Part shown: positions 9,001 to 16,939 of the stretch, piece after piece
Numbering within the stretch: position 1 is the first letter of the stretch
How the letters are laid out: every line of letters starts with the position of its first letter
Assembly (NCBI GenBank): GCA_035487355.1
Contig: DATHMF010000041.1
Coordinates: forward strand, 1 to 43,515
Length of the DNA: 43,515 nucleotides
DNA from: Terriglobales bacterium
GTDB taxonomy: Bacteria > Acidobacteriota > Terriglobia > Terriglobales > Acidobacteriaceae
Reading direction: 5' to 3'
Translations under genes and position numbers: made by a program
Notes under the pieces: generated by a model
The model's database searches: none
What the model was told of the DNA's origin: nothing
Seen by the model: only the letters and a program-made list of their open reading frames with translations

Positions 9001-9784
9001 CTGCCACGGCCTCCGGATTACCTCCAGTGGAAACTGTGGTGGTGGAATTGGTGGCCCCGTCAATTACCGTCACGTTGGCGCTGAGATTGTTGGCAACGTA
9101 AATCTTATTGGTCACCGGATTCACTGCTACTGCCACTGGATCATTTCCAGTGGAAACAGTGGTGGCGGAATTGGTGGCCCCGTCAATCACCGTCACGTTG
9201 GCGCTGAGATCGTTGGTAACGTAAACCTTATTCGTCAGCGGATTCACCGCCACGGCCGACGGCTCCGATCCGGCGGCAACCGTGGTGGTGGTGTTGGTGG
9301 CCCCGTCAATCACGGTCACGTTGTTGCTACCATTATTAGCAACGTAAATCTTGTTGGTCACAGGATTCACTGCCACGGCCGACGGATTCAATCCGGCAGC
9401 AACCGTCGCGGTGGTATTGGTGGCCCCGTCGATCACCGTCACATCGTTGCTGTTGAAGTTGGCGACGTAAATCTTGTTGGTTACTGGATTTACCCCCACT
9501 GCGACTGTCCCGACTCCGGTAGTGATTGTGGTAGTGGAATTAGTGGCCCCATCGATGACGATCACGTTATTGGGACTGGTATTGCTCGTGAAGTCGGCAA
9601 CATAAACCTTGTTGGTGACCGGATTCAGTTGCATCGCGTACGGAAATGATCCGACGTTGACCGTCCCCGACACGGCTTGTGCGCCCGCCACGGGACACAG
9701 CATTCCCGCCGCGCCGGCCAGCCAAATCGCTACCACCACCCACCCAGCCCGCGAACTCCACCCGATTTTCCAGTGCTTCCTCAT
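6074..9784 (-). CDS. Secreted YVTN beta-propeller protein with Ig-like repeats
   Basis: A 1,236-residue extracytoplasmic repeat protein. A signal peptide (hydrophobic AGWVVVAIWLAGAAGML, cleavage near AGAQA) precedes about 16 propeller blades of about 41 residues with the pattern NPVTNKIYVAN...VTVIDGATN. Next come an ASH/choice-of-anchor-type domain (LDFGQQPVNTNSPAQTVTLT) and three bacterial Ig-like repeats (GQTVTFTATV..., GQAISFTATV...). ATG 9784 is preferred because it overlaps the stop of a preceding blade fragment as ATGA. An in-frame ATG at 9799 is the alternative, and neither has a strong ribosome site. YVTN proteins are surface or cell-wall-associated binding scaffolds; no enzymatic residues are seen. 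Some blades are nearly identical at DNA level, so the array has expanded recently. Confidence 0.9.
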   Translation of the reverse strand: MRKHWKIGWSSRAGWVVVAIWLAGAAGMLCPVAGAQAVSGTVNVGSFPYAMQLNPVTNKVYVADFTSNTSPNNVIVIDGATNSTTTITTGVGTVAVGVNPVTNKIYVANFNSNDVTVIDGATNTTATVAAGLNPSAVAVNPVTNKIYVANNGSNNVTVIDGATNTTTTVAAGSEPSAVAVNPLTNKVYVTNDLSANVTVIDGATNSATTVSTGNDPVAVAVNPVTNKIYVANNLSANVTVIDGATNSTTTVSTGGNPEAVAVNPLTNKIYVANNQTANVTVIDGATNSTITVATGEIPGAVVVNPLTNKIYVGCGNNSNIVVIDGATNTTTTIAGTQNQVRLLLNPVTNKVYGNNFAFVTVIDGAAITTTLVTVGTNPQSIAANLETNKIYAPNRDSNDVTVIDGATNATATVAAGSQPVAVAVNPVTNRIYIANNASANVTVINGATNSATTVAAGSQPAAVAVNPVTNKIYVANLGNSVTVIDGATNSATTVAAGLQPVAVAVNPVTNKIYVANLGNSVTVIDGATNSTTTIPDGDAPAAIAVNPVTNKIYVADSSINAFGNNTVTVIDGATNSATTIPTGIDPPLAVDVNPITNKIYFANTFNTVTILDGATNTPTTITVGQQPVGMVVNPVTNKIYVANSGDTTVTVIDGPTNTIIATIPSGLGPSGGMAVNPVTDTVYTTTAGGTEGKVLVLQEQQAPPIPLQAAITPLPGNITGIFTPTLHFSDSGAFPPLAPPVQAMYMQIDTWRGPWTLAASEGNEQFTATLATPLQPGIHIAYAYADLQDITSANQGTSSTPFVSNITGYAFVVAPPSAGLSPTSLDFGQQPVNTNSPAQTVTLTNANGPLDIGRISVSGHFLESDNCPAQLAAGASCTISVIFAPTSLDLARLATGTVHVTDDNNGVANHVHTIALSGTGTNAAPEPSSTIVSSSGNPSPFGQTVTFTATVSSVVASGTVQFVDNGTPLNSPVILSGGVASYTTSSLTPGIHSITASYSGDRNFLGSTSSVLTLTVTQASSSVAVALTKGTNPSLSGQAISFTATVSPQFTGTPTGLVVFSIDGTAVATRALNGNAQAVITVSGSLLPSGTHSITAGYGGDTNFSGSSSAPLSQTVNFGSGTPVLVAVAITPALSPLASVFHKTVTVTYTATVTPNIVCCSPVSATSSPTPTGSVDFIEGTTLVGSGTLDVNGVAKITAAQATFVGHDTVFACYRGDSTYMPYAKPVMIYHSPKPH

Positions 9785-9973
9785 TTGGCCCATCCCCATC
9801 CGTTGGTTCTTGTCCCATCAATGATCGTAATGCTATTACCGCCAGAGTTGGCAACGTAACTTTTGTTGGTTGCCGGATTCACGGCAATCGCCCCGGGCAG
9901 CAAGCGCGAAGATCATCGGCGCCAGCGAGAAGAGCGCCGCAGCGTGGGCCAAAAACAGATAGTTCCCATGCAT
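9781..9973 (-). pseudogene. Decayed start of another YVTN propeller gene
   Basis: AAGGAG lies seven bases before ATG 9973, which opens a signal-peptide-like segment (LFLAHAAALFSLAPMIFA). The frame then slips by one base near 9900. In the shifted frame a single propeller blade reads AIAVNPATNKSYVANSGGN and ends in a TGA (9783-9781) that overlaps the ATG of the big YVTN gene. This is best explained as the 5' remnant of a propeller gene whose remaining blades were lost or were absorbed into the neighbour. A sequencing error that split one gene cannot be excluded. Confidence 0.6.
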
Positions 9974-10066
9974 TCCACAACTCCTTAATGCGCTCATACC
10001 TGTTCTCGGTATGGCCGCCATCCTAATTACCAGGGGCCCGGTTGCACGAGCTCAGATCTAGGTTTG

Positions 10067-11614
10067 CTAAAACCTGCTCACACTGTTGCTACCGTTGTTC
10101 GTGACCCAAATGCTGGCGCCGTCAGAGACCACTCCAAAAGGACCCGAGCCGACGGAGAACGTCCCCAGATTTGCTCCATCACTCGCGCGCAGCTTGGTGA
10201 CGTTGTTGCCAGAGTAGTTTGTGACCCAGATATTCATGCCGTCAAAGGCCACTCCTTGCGGGAGAGAGCCGACGGAAAACGTCCCCAGATTTGACCCATC
10301 GCTGGCGCGAAGTTTAGTCACATTGTTGCTGGCGAGGTTGGGGAGCCAGACGTTAGCGCCGTCAAAGACTACTGCGTAAGCGGCGCTGGCGGAGAAAGTA
10401 CCTTGCAGAGCTCCATCGCTGGCACGTAGCTTCGTGACGTTGTTGCTGCCGAAATTTACGACCCAGACGTTGGCGCCATCAAAGGCGATGCCTTGTGGGC
10501 CAGAGCCCACGGCAAATGTCCCCTGATTTGCCCCATCGCTTGCGCGCAGCTTCGTGACTGTGTTGGCGCCGTTGTTTGTGACCCAAATATTGGCGCCGTC
10601 AAACGCGACTCCCCTGGGCGCAGAGCCGACGGAGAAGGTTCCCAGGTTTGCTCCATCGCTCGCGCGCAGCTTTCTGACATTGTTACCACCGGTATTAGCG
10701 ACCCAGATATTGGCTCCGTCGAAGGCCAATCCGACAGGGGTAGCGCCGGTGAAGAACGATCCCTGGAGAGCGCCGTCGCTAGCGCGCAGCTTGGTGACAT
10801 TGTTGCTGACTTGGTTTGCTACCCAGATATTGACGCCGTCAAAGGCGATCGCGATAGGATTGCTACCGACTCCAAAATCCTGGCGATACCACTGCAGCAG
10901 CGCTGCTTTGTGCTGGAGCAGCGATCCGCCCGCGAACTGGTTGGTACTCATATTGGTGAGCCCTGAGCCGTCCCCGTTGAACACGCCGCTGGCAGAAACC
11001 GACGCCACCGCCGTGCCCGTATTGTCTCGCCACTCCTCAAGGTTAGCGGTTTGTGAGCCCGCTCCTTGCACAGCCAACCCCACGTTGCCAGCTGCCCCGG
11101 TCTGGATAACCTGCGTGCCGGTAGCAAAAGTATTAGCCACTGCTAATTGCGAATACAGGTTGTTGGTGAAATTTGTATCAAGGCTCAAAGTTCCGCTGGA
11201 AGTGATGGTGCCGCCTGTGAGCCCGGTGCCGGAAGAAACGCTGGTCACAATGGGAAAGGTCTGGCTGTTGACGAAGTTCACGATTCCGGTGTTGGCATTG
11301 ATCGTAAATCCGCTGCTGCCGATGGCGACAATCCCGCCGTTGTCCGTGATATCAGAATTGATAAGATGCCGCGGGTTGGCGTCAAACTTGGCGAGAGTGC
11401 CCGGCGTTCCCGGAGTGAAGACAAGCTGGTAGAGCACAGGCCCGTCGCTCTGCTGCCGCGATGACGGGGTACGCTGCCAGTGCAGTTCCGCTGTGGGCCG
11501 CAGGCTGGCCATCTGCACGGGTTGGGGTTGCTGGGCAAAGATGCCACTCGTAATCAGTGAAACCCCGATCAATAAAAACAAAGATACAAACAGAACACGA
11601 GATACCCGGATCAT
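10067..11614 (-). CDS. Secreted seven-bladed IWVAN beta-propeller protein (paralogue B)
   Basis: A 515-residue secreted protein. Signal peptide (VLFVSLFLLIGVSLITSG), then a tail-fibre-like region (about 110-225) with GTGLTGGTITSSGTLSLDT and FNGDGSGLTN, then seven blades of about 40 residues with the pattern GVAFDGANIWVTN...VTKLRASDGA, ending at NSVSRF. Seven is the usual number for a closed propeller. The start is firm: AAGGAGG sits before ATG 11614 and overlaps the stop of the upstream paralogue, 11 bases away, so the pair is co-transcribed. Related propellers (NHL, streptogramin-lyase-like) bind ligands or proteins. No catalytic signature is visible, so no function is assigned. Confidence 0.88.
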   Translation of the reverse strand: MIRVSRVLFVSLFLLIGVSLITSGIFAQQPQPVQMASLRPTAELHWQRTPSSRQQSDGPVLYQLVFTPGTPGTLAKFDANPRHLINSDITDNGGIVAIGSSGFTINANTGIVNFVNSQTFPIVTSVSSGTGLTGGTITSSGTLSLDTNFTNNLYSQLAVANTFATGTQVIQTGAAGNVGLAVQGAGSQTANLEEWRDNTGTAVASVSASGVFNGDGSGLTNMSTNQFAGGSLLQHKAALLQWYRQDFGVGSNPIAIAFDGVNIWVANQVSNNVTKLRASDGALQGSFFTGATPVGLAFDGANIWVANTGGNNVRKLRASDGANLGTFSVGSAPRGVAFDGANIWVTNNGANTVTKLRASDGANQGTFAVGSGPQGIAFDGANVWVVNFGSNNVTKLRASDGALQGTFSASAAYAVVFDGANVWLPNLASNNVTKLRASDGSNLGTFSVGSLPQGVAFDGMNIWVTNYSGNNVTKLRASDGANLGTFSVGSGPFGVVSDGASIWVTNNGSNSVSRF

Positions 11615-11625
11615 CGATCTCCTCC

Positions 11626-13167
11626 TTAGAACTTGCTGATGCTGTTGGCGGTGTAGTTCGCGACCCAGATGTTGGCGCCGTCAAAGGCCACTCCGGTGGG
11701 GCCGGCAGCGGTGGTGAACGTCCCCAGGTTTGCCCCATCCATCGCACGCAGCTTGGTGATGCTGTTGCCCAAGTTGTTTGCGATCCAGAGATTGGCGCCA
11801 TCAAAGGCCACTCCTTCGGGACTGGAGCCAGTGGCAAAAGTGCCGAGAGGGGCTCCATCGCTCGCGTGCAGCTCGGTGACGTTGTTGCTGCCTGCGTTCG
11901 TAACCCAGATGTTGGCGCCATCAAAGGCTATTCCTTCAGGATTAGTGCCGACAGAGAACGTCCCCAGGTTCGCCCCATCGCTGGCGCGCAGCTTGGTGAC
12001 GTTGTTGCTGTTGAAATTTGTCACCCAGACGTTGGCGCCGTCGAAGGCTACTGCTGTAGGAAAAGCACCGACGGAGAATGCGCCCAGGTTCGCCCCATCG
12101 CTGGCGCGCAGCTTGGTGACAGTGTTGCCGCCGAAGTTCGTGACCCAGATATTGGCCCCATCAAAGGCCACTGCTTCAGGATTAGAGCCGGCCACAAATG
12201 TGCCCAGGTTCGCTCCATCGCTCGCGCGCAGTTTGGTGACATTGTTGCCGGAGCCATTCACGACCCAAATGTTGCTGCCGTCAAAAGCTACTCCTAATGG
12301 ATCAAAACCGACCAAAAACGTGCCCAGGGCTGTGCTGTCGCTGGCGCGCAGCTTAGTGACAGTTCTGAAGAGATTATTCGTGACCCAGATATTGACGCCG
12401 TCAAAGGCGATTGCGATAGGGCCATTGGGGATTGCAAAATCCTGGCGATACCACTGCATGAGCGCAGCTTTGCGCTGGCGCAGGGTGCCATCCACGATTT
12501 GGTTGTTGCTCAGGTTGGTGAGTGCCGAGCCGTCTCCGCTGAATTTACCGCCTGCGGAAATCGAGGCCATCGCCCCGCCCGCGTTATTTCTCCATTCTTC
12601 AAGGTTAGCGGTCTGCGCGCTCGCTCCCTGCACAGCCAATCCAACTGTGCCTGCGGCCCCGGTCTGTACGAGTTGCGTGCCGGTAGTGAAGGTATTGGCC
12701 GCTGCGAGCTGTGCGTACAGGTTGTTTGTGAAATTCGTATCCAGGCTCAAGGTTCCGCTGGAAGTGATGGGGCCGCCGGTGAGTCCGGGGCCGGAAGCAA
12801 TGCTGGTTATAGCGTTGGGAAATGTCTGCTCGTTCACGAAGTTGATGATGCCGGTACTGACATTGATCGCGAATCCGCTGCCGCCGATGGCGACAATCCC
12901 GCCAACATCGCTGATATCAGAGCTGACGAGATGCCGCGCGTTGGTGTCGAACTTGGCAATTGCGCCGGGCGTTCCAGGGGTGAAAACAAGCTGATAGAGC
13001 ACGGGCCCATCGCTGTGCTGCTGTGTGGGCGAGATGCGCTGCCAGTGCAACCCCGGAGCCGGACGCAAACTGGCCATCTGCACGGGTTGGGGCTGCTGGG
13101 CAAGGATATTTATCGTAGCTGTCAGCGAAAAAAAGAATACCGACAGAACGCGTGCGCTCCGAAACAT
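11626..13167 (-). CDS. Secreted seven-bladed IWVAN beta-propeller protein (paralogue A)
   Basis: Tandem paralogue of the following gene, 513 residues, with the same order: signal peptide ending near NILAQQ, a conserved QPVQMASLRP segment, a tail-fibre-like region (GPGLTGGPITSSGTLSLDT), then seven blades with FDGANIWVTN and VTKLRASDGANLG motifs. GGAGG lies before ATG 13167. The two proteins are nearly collinear and clearly arose by gene duplication. The tail-fibre-like segment before a propeller suggests a trimerising or stalk part carrying a binding head, which is inference. Confidence 0.88.
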   Translation of the reverse strand: MFRSARVLSVFFFSLTATINILAQQPQPVQMASLRPAPGLHWQRISPTQQHSDGPVLYQLVFTPGTPGAIAKFDTNARHLVSSDISDVGGIVAIGGSGFAINVSTGIINFVNEQTFPNAITSIASGPGLTGGPITSSGTLSLDTNFTNNLYAQLAAANTFTTGTQLVQTGAAGTVGLAVQGASAQTANLEEWRNNAGGAMASISAGGKFSGDGSALTNLSNNQIVDGTLRQRKAALMQWYRQDFAIPNGPIAIAFDGVNIWVTNNLFRTVTKLRASDSTALGTFLVGFDPLGVAFDGSNIWVVNGSGNNVTKLRASDGANLGTFVAGSNPEAVAFDGANIWVTNFGGNTVTKLRASDGANLGAFSVGAFPTAVAFDGANVWVTNFNSNNVTKLRASDGANLGTFSVGTNPEGIAFDGANIWVTNAGSNNVTELHASDGAPLGTFATGSSPEGVAFDGANLWIANNLGNSITKLRAMDGANLGTFTTAAGPTGVAFDGANIWVANYTANSISKF

Positions 13168-13744
13168 GAATGCCTCCAGTGCTGGAAAATCTTTTTCCCG
13201 ATCGATTCACGCGATTTCAAAACCCACAACGGCAACCGGGGATGTAAACTTTTGCTCTCGTCGGTTGTTGTCCTTGCGTGCTACCGAGCTTGCTGAGAAT
13301 GCAGGCTGCCTTCCGAATTCTTCGTTGTTATTAGTCTTTGGGCTGTCGAAACACACCTGACCACGCGCGCCGTGCTGGATCCCGGCTTCCGGGAGTGGCC
13401 CTCTTCCGATCAACACAATTTCAAAAGTCGGGCAAGGGAACCGAGGATGCAAATTTGAGCTCCTCGGTTCCCTTTGCCTTCTCCCCCAAGCCCGCTGATA
13501 AGGCGGGCTTGATCTGGAAAATTAAGGGCAGCAGCGACATAAAGTCCTCTGGAAGTTCTCATGAATTTCTGAAAAAGGCCCCATTGTGGCTGCAACCGCA
13601 ACAAACTATGCGAGATAAGGCCTTACGCGTCGGGTCAGGAATGTGGCCAATGTGAGAACTTCGTGAGGACTTTCCTGCTCTCCAGAGCTAGTCTTGCCAA
13701 CATAGATGTATCTATAGATTCATAGATATAGATAAGGTCAGAAC
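13168..13744. other. Divergent intergenic region with two hairpins
   Basis: 577 bases between the propeller genes and the NHLP gene. A long stem joins 13431-13447 to 13461-13478 (core GGGAACCGAGGA with TCCTCGGTTCCC, one bulged base, 13-base loop). A second hairpin follows, AAGCCCGC (13488-13495) with GCGGGCTT (13503-13510). Neither has a T-run. A short TCCCGG/CCGGGA dyad lies at 13380-13394. Short open frames here have no recognisable content. It probably holds both divergent promoters. Confidence 0.6.
13702..13733 (+). promoter_or_regulatory. ATAGAT repeat cluster before the NHLP gene
   Basis: Four copies of ATAGAT start at 13702, 13714, 13722 and 13728, and ATCTATAGAT (13710-13719) is a perfect ten-base palindrome. 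TATCTA and TAGATA also form an inverted pair (13709, 13723). The block ends a few bases before the ribosome site, so it may be an operator, a -10 region or a slippage-prone tract. Confidence 0.45.
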
Positions 13745-14050
13745 ATGCCGGAACAGACGAAAAGACAGCAACTAGAAACGCACCTGGCGGCGCGCGCCAC
13801 GCAGGACCCCGATTTCCGGGAGCGGCTCCTGCGGGATCCGAAGCAGGCGATTGAACAGGAAATTGGCTTAAAGTTTCCTGACGGCTTACATATTTCTGTT
13901 CACGAAGAAAAGCTGAACCAATTGTGTGTAATCCTTCCGGTGGATCTGCTGACCTCAGAGGACCTGCTGCCCCATGACATCGGTTCAGACCAGAGTGCAG
14001 CCGATGAAACGCCGTTTTGGAAGAGGCTCAAACGCCGCAAAACCATGTGA
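13745..14050 (+). CDS. NHLP (nitrile hydratase-like) leader-domain protein
   Basis: A 101-residue cytoplasmic protein. Residues 1-70 match the NHLP leader fold of RiPP precursors, which derives from nitrile hydratase alpha: DPDFRERLLRDPKQAIEQE, then IGLKFPDG, then a beta-rich HISVHEEKLNQLCVILP. The remaining 31 residues lack the usual Gly-Gly cleavage site and contain no Cys. They end in a basic WKRLKRRKTM tail, so a modified core peptide is not obvious. No cyclodehydratase, lanthionine synthetase, radical SAM enzyme or peptidase-transporter is in the window. It may be a leader-fold protein reused as a binding or regulatory partner, or a precursor processed by enzymes encoded elsewhere. The start has AAGG upstream. 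The regulator gene begins 100 bases downstream. Confidence 0.8.
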   Translation: MPEQTKRQQLETHLAARATQDPDFRERLLRDPKQAIEQEIGLKFPDGLHISVHEEKLNQLCVILPVDLLTSEDLLPHDIGSDQSAADETPFWKRLKRRKTM

Positions 14051-14149
14051 TACAATTCTTTTTCCTGCTTCTTGTTAATAGCCAGTGACTGCAGGGTTGC
14101 AGCCAACCTCCCTCTGGGGTGAGCTTCCAGATTTTTGGTTTCTTGGAAA

Positions 14150-16939
14150 ATGGCACACCAGCCCAAGCCCGCGCGTGCCACCGCCGATTTCTTTGAATTC
14201 GGCCCATTCCGGCTCGACGTTGCCAATCGTTCGCTGTATCGCTCAGACGAATACGTTCCTCTCACGCCCAAAGTTTTTGAAACCTTGCTCCTGCTCGTGG
14301 AAGAGGCCGGTCGCGTGGTGGACAAAGAACAACTGATGCAACGGGTCTGGCCTGAAGCCTTCGTAGAAGAGGGCAGCATCACCAACAATATCTCTACGCT
14401 GCGTAAGATCCTGAATCCTTATTTCGAAGGAGAGGGCCCTATTGCCACAGTAGCCCGGCGCGGCTATCGCTTTACGGCAAGCGTGAATCTGCGAAACGAA
14501 ACGGCCGACATTGTGCTGCACAGCGCCGCTCCTGCTGTTGCTGCCGAACCGGTACAGCAACCCGAGACAACGCTTTTGCCCCCGCCAGCGAAAACGGCGA
14601 AGCCTCGCATGATCGCTTTCGTGGCGGTGGGAATGATCTTTCTTACTCTCACTGGTGTTTTCTTCGTACGCACGTGGAAGCAGCCTGCGCGGACTCCTGC
14701 CGTTGCCGCGCGTCCCTCGGTTGCGGTGCTTGCGATGAAAAATCTTTCCGGAAGATCGCAAGACGCGTGGCTTTCCACCGCTTTGACAGAAACCATCACT
14801 GCCGAGCTGATGGCCGGCGGACAGTTGCGCCTGATTCCTGGCGACAGTGTGACGCAAATGCAGCAGGAGTTGGCGCCGCCCCCGGGCGTGGGGTTGGACC
14901 GGCAGCAGCTCGACAGCATCGGCCGCAACCTAGGCTGCGACATGGTTTTGACCGGCGACTATCTGGTCGTCGGCGACAAGATTCGCGTGGATATCCGGCT
15001 CGATGACCTCGCCTCGCAGCAACCCGTGGCCTCTGTCAGCGAGACGCAGGACGAAAAAGACCTGCTGGAGATGGTCTCGCGCGCCGGGGATGAGCTACGT
15101 TCCAAGCTCGGGGTTGCTGTTCCGCTCGCCGGTCAGGCTGAGGCGTTCCGCGCATCGTTTTCGCCGAACCCAGAAGCGCGCCAGTTTTACTTTCAGGGCC
15201 TTGATGCGCTCCGTCTACGCGATGGGCCACGCGCACGCGATCTGTTCATCCAGGCGGCCTCCGCCGACCCCAATTTCGCATTGGCGCACTCGGCTCTCTC
15301 GACGACATGGCGTCTGCTCGGCTACGATCAGCGTGGCTCCGAAGAAGCCAAACGTGCACTTGATCTTTCTGAACCGCTCTCGCGTGAAGACCGGCTTGCC
15401 ATCGAAGCTCAGTACTACGAGGCATCGTCAAACTGGAGCAAGGCGATTGAGAAGTATCAGGCGCTGTGGAACTTCTTTCCCGACAACATCGAGTACGGGC
15501 TGAGGCTGGGAAACGTGCAGCAACTCGGCGGCAGGTACAAGGATGCCCAAGCAGTCATCGCGCAAATGCGGGCGTTGCCTGCTCCGCTTAACGCCGATCC
15601 GCGCATTGACCTGCTGGAATCCACCGTTGACGATCTTCTCGCCGACCGCACCGGTGCGATGAAAGTGGTTTCGCAAGCCGTGGAAAAAGCCAAGGCCTCG
15701 AATGCACGGCTACTGTTGGCACGAGCGCGCGTCAAACAGGCAATCTATGACAGCCGTCTGGGCAAACCGGATGAAGCCTTGCAGTACCTGGCCGAGGCCA
15801 AACAGATATTTCAGTCTATGGGCGAAATTGGCGGCGTGGTCGATACCATGCGCTGGAATGCTGTTGTGCTGACCCGGCGCGGCCAGGCGGCTGACGCCAA
15901 CAAAGAGCTGGAATCTGCGCTGGCTCTCTCCCAAAGTCTCAACTATGTGCGGCTCACGACTGCGATTCTGTTGGCGCAAGCCGATGCCTTCCGCGTTCAG
16001 GGACAGCTCTCGACCGCCAGAACAAAGTGCGAACAAGCCCTGGCCTCGGCCCAGCAAGCCGAGAACAAATCCCTCATAGCCCATGCTCTCTTGAGCCTGG
16101 GAGTCATTCTGAAATTACAAGGCGACTATACGGCCGCTCGCGCCAAGATGTGGGAATCTGCGGAGATGACCGGCGAACTGGGAGAAAAAAGCGACCGCAC
16201 CAATGCCTTAAACAGCGTCGCCGTCATTGACCTTTCTCAGGGAAAACTGCAGCAGGCGCGCAGCGAGCTCGAAGAGATCCTTCCCATTGACCGGAAAATC
16301 GGCGACAAAACCTCCATCGCACTTCGACTCAATAATCTCTCCCGGGTGCTTCGAATGCAAGGCGACCTTGCCGGAGCCGAGAAGCTGAATACCGAAGAGT
16401 GCCAGATACAAGAAGCATTGAACGCAAAGCCGGCTTTGGCGGGATGCCGCATTCGACTGGCCGTGCTGTGGATGGCTCAGGGACGCAACTCCAATGCTCG
16501 CGCCGCAATTGATAAAGTCACTGGTGACCTCAAGCTGGAGACGCTCACTCCAGGTGATCTGACGAGCATAGCCAGTCTCCAACTGGCAGCCGGCGAGCCG
16601 GAAAAGGCTGCTGCAACTTTGGTCGAGACGCAGCGTGTGCTCAGTGGCCGCTCGTATATTGCAGAGGAGGCTGTTCCCGTTGCAATAGCGGTTGCTCGCT
16701 TGGATGCAGCACAGGGTCACACTGCAACGGCGACGAAACACCTGGAACAAGCAAAGGCCGAAGCACAAAGATTCGATCTGCTGCCTCTGGTACTGGAAGC
16801 CAGGCTGGCAATGGCTGAGATCGCCGCCCGATCCGGCAACCGCTCCGAAGCAGCGGCGATAGCTCATGAGGCTGCCCAGGCCGGCTTTGGGTTGATCGCC
16901 AGCAAGGCCAATGCACTCGCTCGCTCCAAAAAATCTTGA
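14150..16939 (+). CDS. Winged-helix membrane regulator with TPR domain (CadC-like)
   Basis: A 929-residue transcriptional regulator anchored in the inner membrane. Residues about 14-112 form an OmpR/CadC-type winged helix (FEFGPFRLDVANRSLYR, VFETLLLLVEE, ARRGYRFTA). A Pro/Ala linker and one TM helix at about 154-174 (FVAVGMIFLTLTGVFFV) follow. A FlgO/TolB-N-like domain (PSVAVLAMKNLSG, LTGDYLVVGDKIRVDIRL) comes next, then about ten TPR-like helical repeats to the C-terminus. This architecture is very common in Acidobacteria and places the TPR sensor in the periplasm. ATG 14150 is preferred over the in-frame TTG 14135; neither has a strong ribosome site. It may regulate the NHLP gene before it or the propeller genes, but nothing proves this. 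Confidence 0.9.
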   Translation: MAHQPKPARATADFFEFGPFRLDVANRSLYRSDEYVPLTPKVFETLLLLVEEAGRVVDKEQLMQRVWPEAFVEEGSITNNISTLRKILNPYFEGEGPIATVARRGYRFTASVNLRNETADIVLHSAAPAVAAEPVQQPETTLLPPPAKTAKPRMIAFVAVGMIFLTLTGVFFVRTWKQPARTPAVAARPSVAVLAMKNLSGRSQDAWLSTALTETITAELMAGGQLRLIPGDSVTQMQQELAPPPGVGLDRQQLDSIGRNLGCDMVLTGDYLVVGDKIRVDIRLDDLASQQPVASVSETQDEKDLLEMVSRAGDELRSKLGVAVPLAGQAEAFRASFSPNPEARQFYFQGLDALRLRDGPRARDLFIQAASADPNFALAHSALSTTWRLLGYDQRGSEEAKRALDLSEPLSREDRLAIEAQYYEASSNWSKAIEKYQALWNFFPDNIEYGLRLGNVQQLGGRYKDAQAVIAQMRALPAPLNADPRIDLLESTVDDLLADRTGAMKVVSQAVEKAKASNARLLLARARVKQAIYDSRLGKPDEALQYLAEAKQIFQSMGEIGGVVDTMRWNAVVLTRRGQAADANKELESALALSQSLNYVRLTTAILLAQADAFRVQGQLSTARTKCEQALASAQQAENKSLIAHALLSLGVILKLQGDYTAARAKMWESAEMTGELGEKSDRTNALNSVAVIDLSQGKLQQARSELEEILPIDRKIGDKTSIALRLNNLSRVLRMQGDLAGAEKLNTEECQIQEALNAKPALAGCRIRLAVLWMAQGRNSNARAAIDKVTGDLKLETLTPGDLTSIASLQLAAGEPEKAAATLVETQRVLSGRSYIAEEAVPVAIAVARLDAAQGHTATATKHLEQAKAEAQRFDLLPLVLEARLAMAEIAARSGNRSEAAAIAHEAAQAGFGLIASKANALARSKKS

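Noticed and set aside
7740..9660. Regularly spaced repeats that might suggest CRISPR
   Set aside because: The period of about 120-126 bases is fully coding, diverges gradually and matches protein blades. There are no short identical repeats with unique spacers and no cas genes.
11669..12994. 441-codon plus-strand frame opposite the IWVAN propeller gene
   Set aside because: It is the antisense shadow of a repeat array; repeated codons keep the opposite frame open. It has no ribosome site and low-complexity content.
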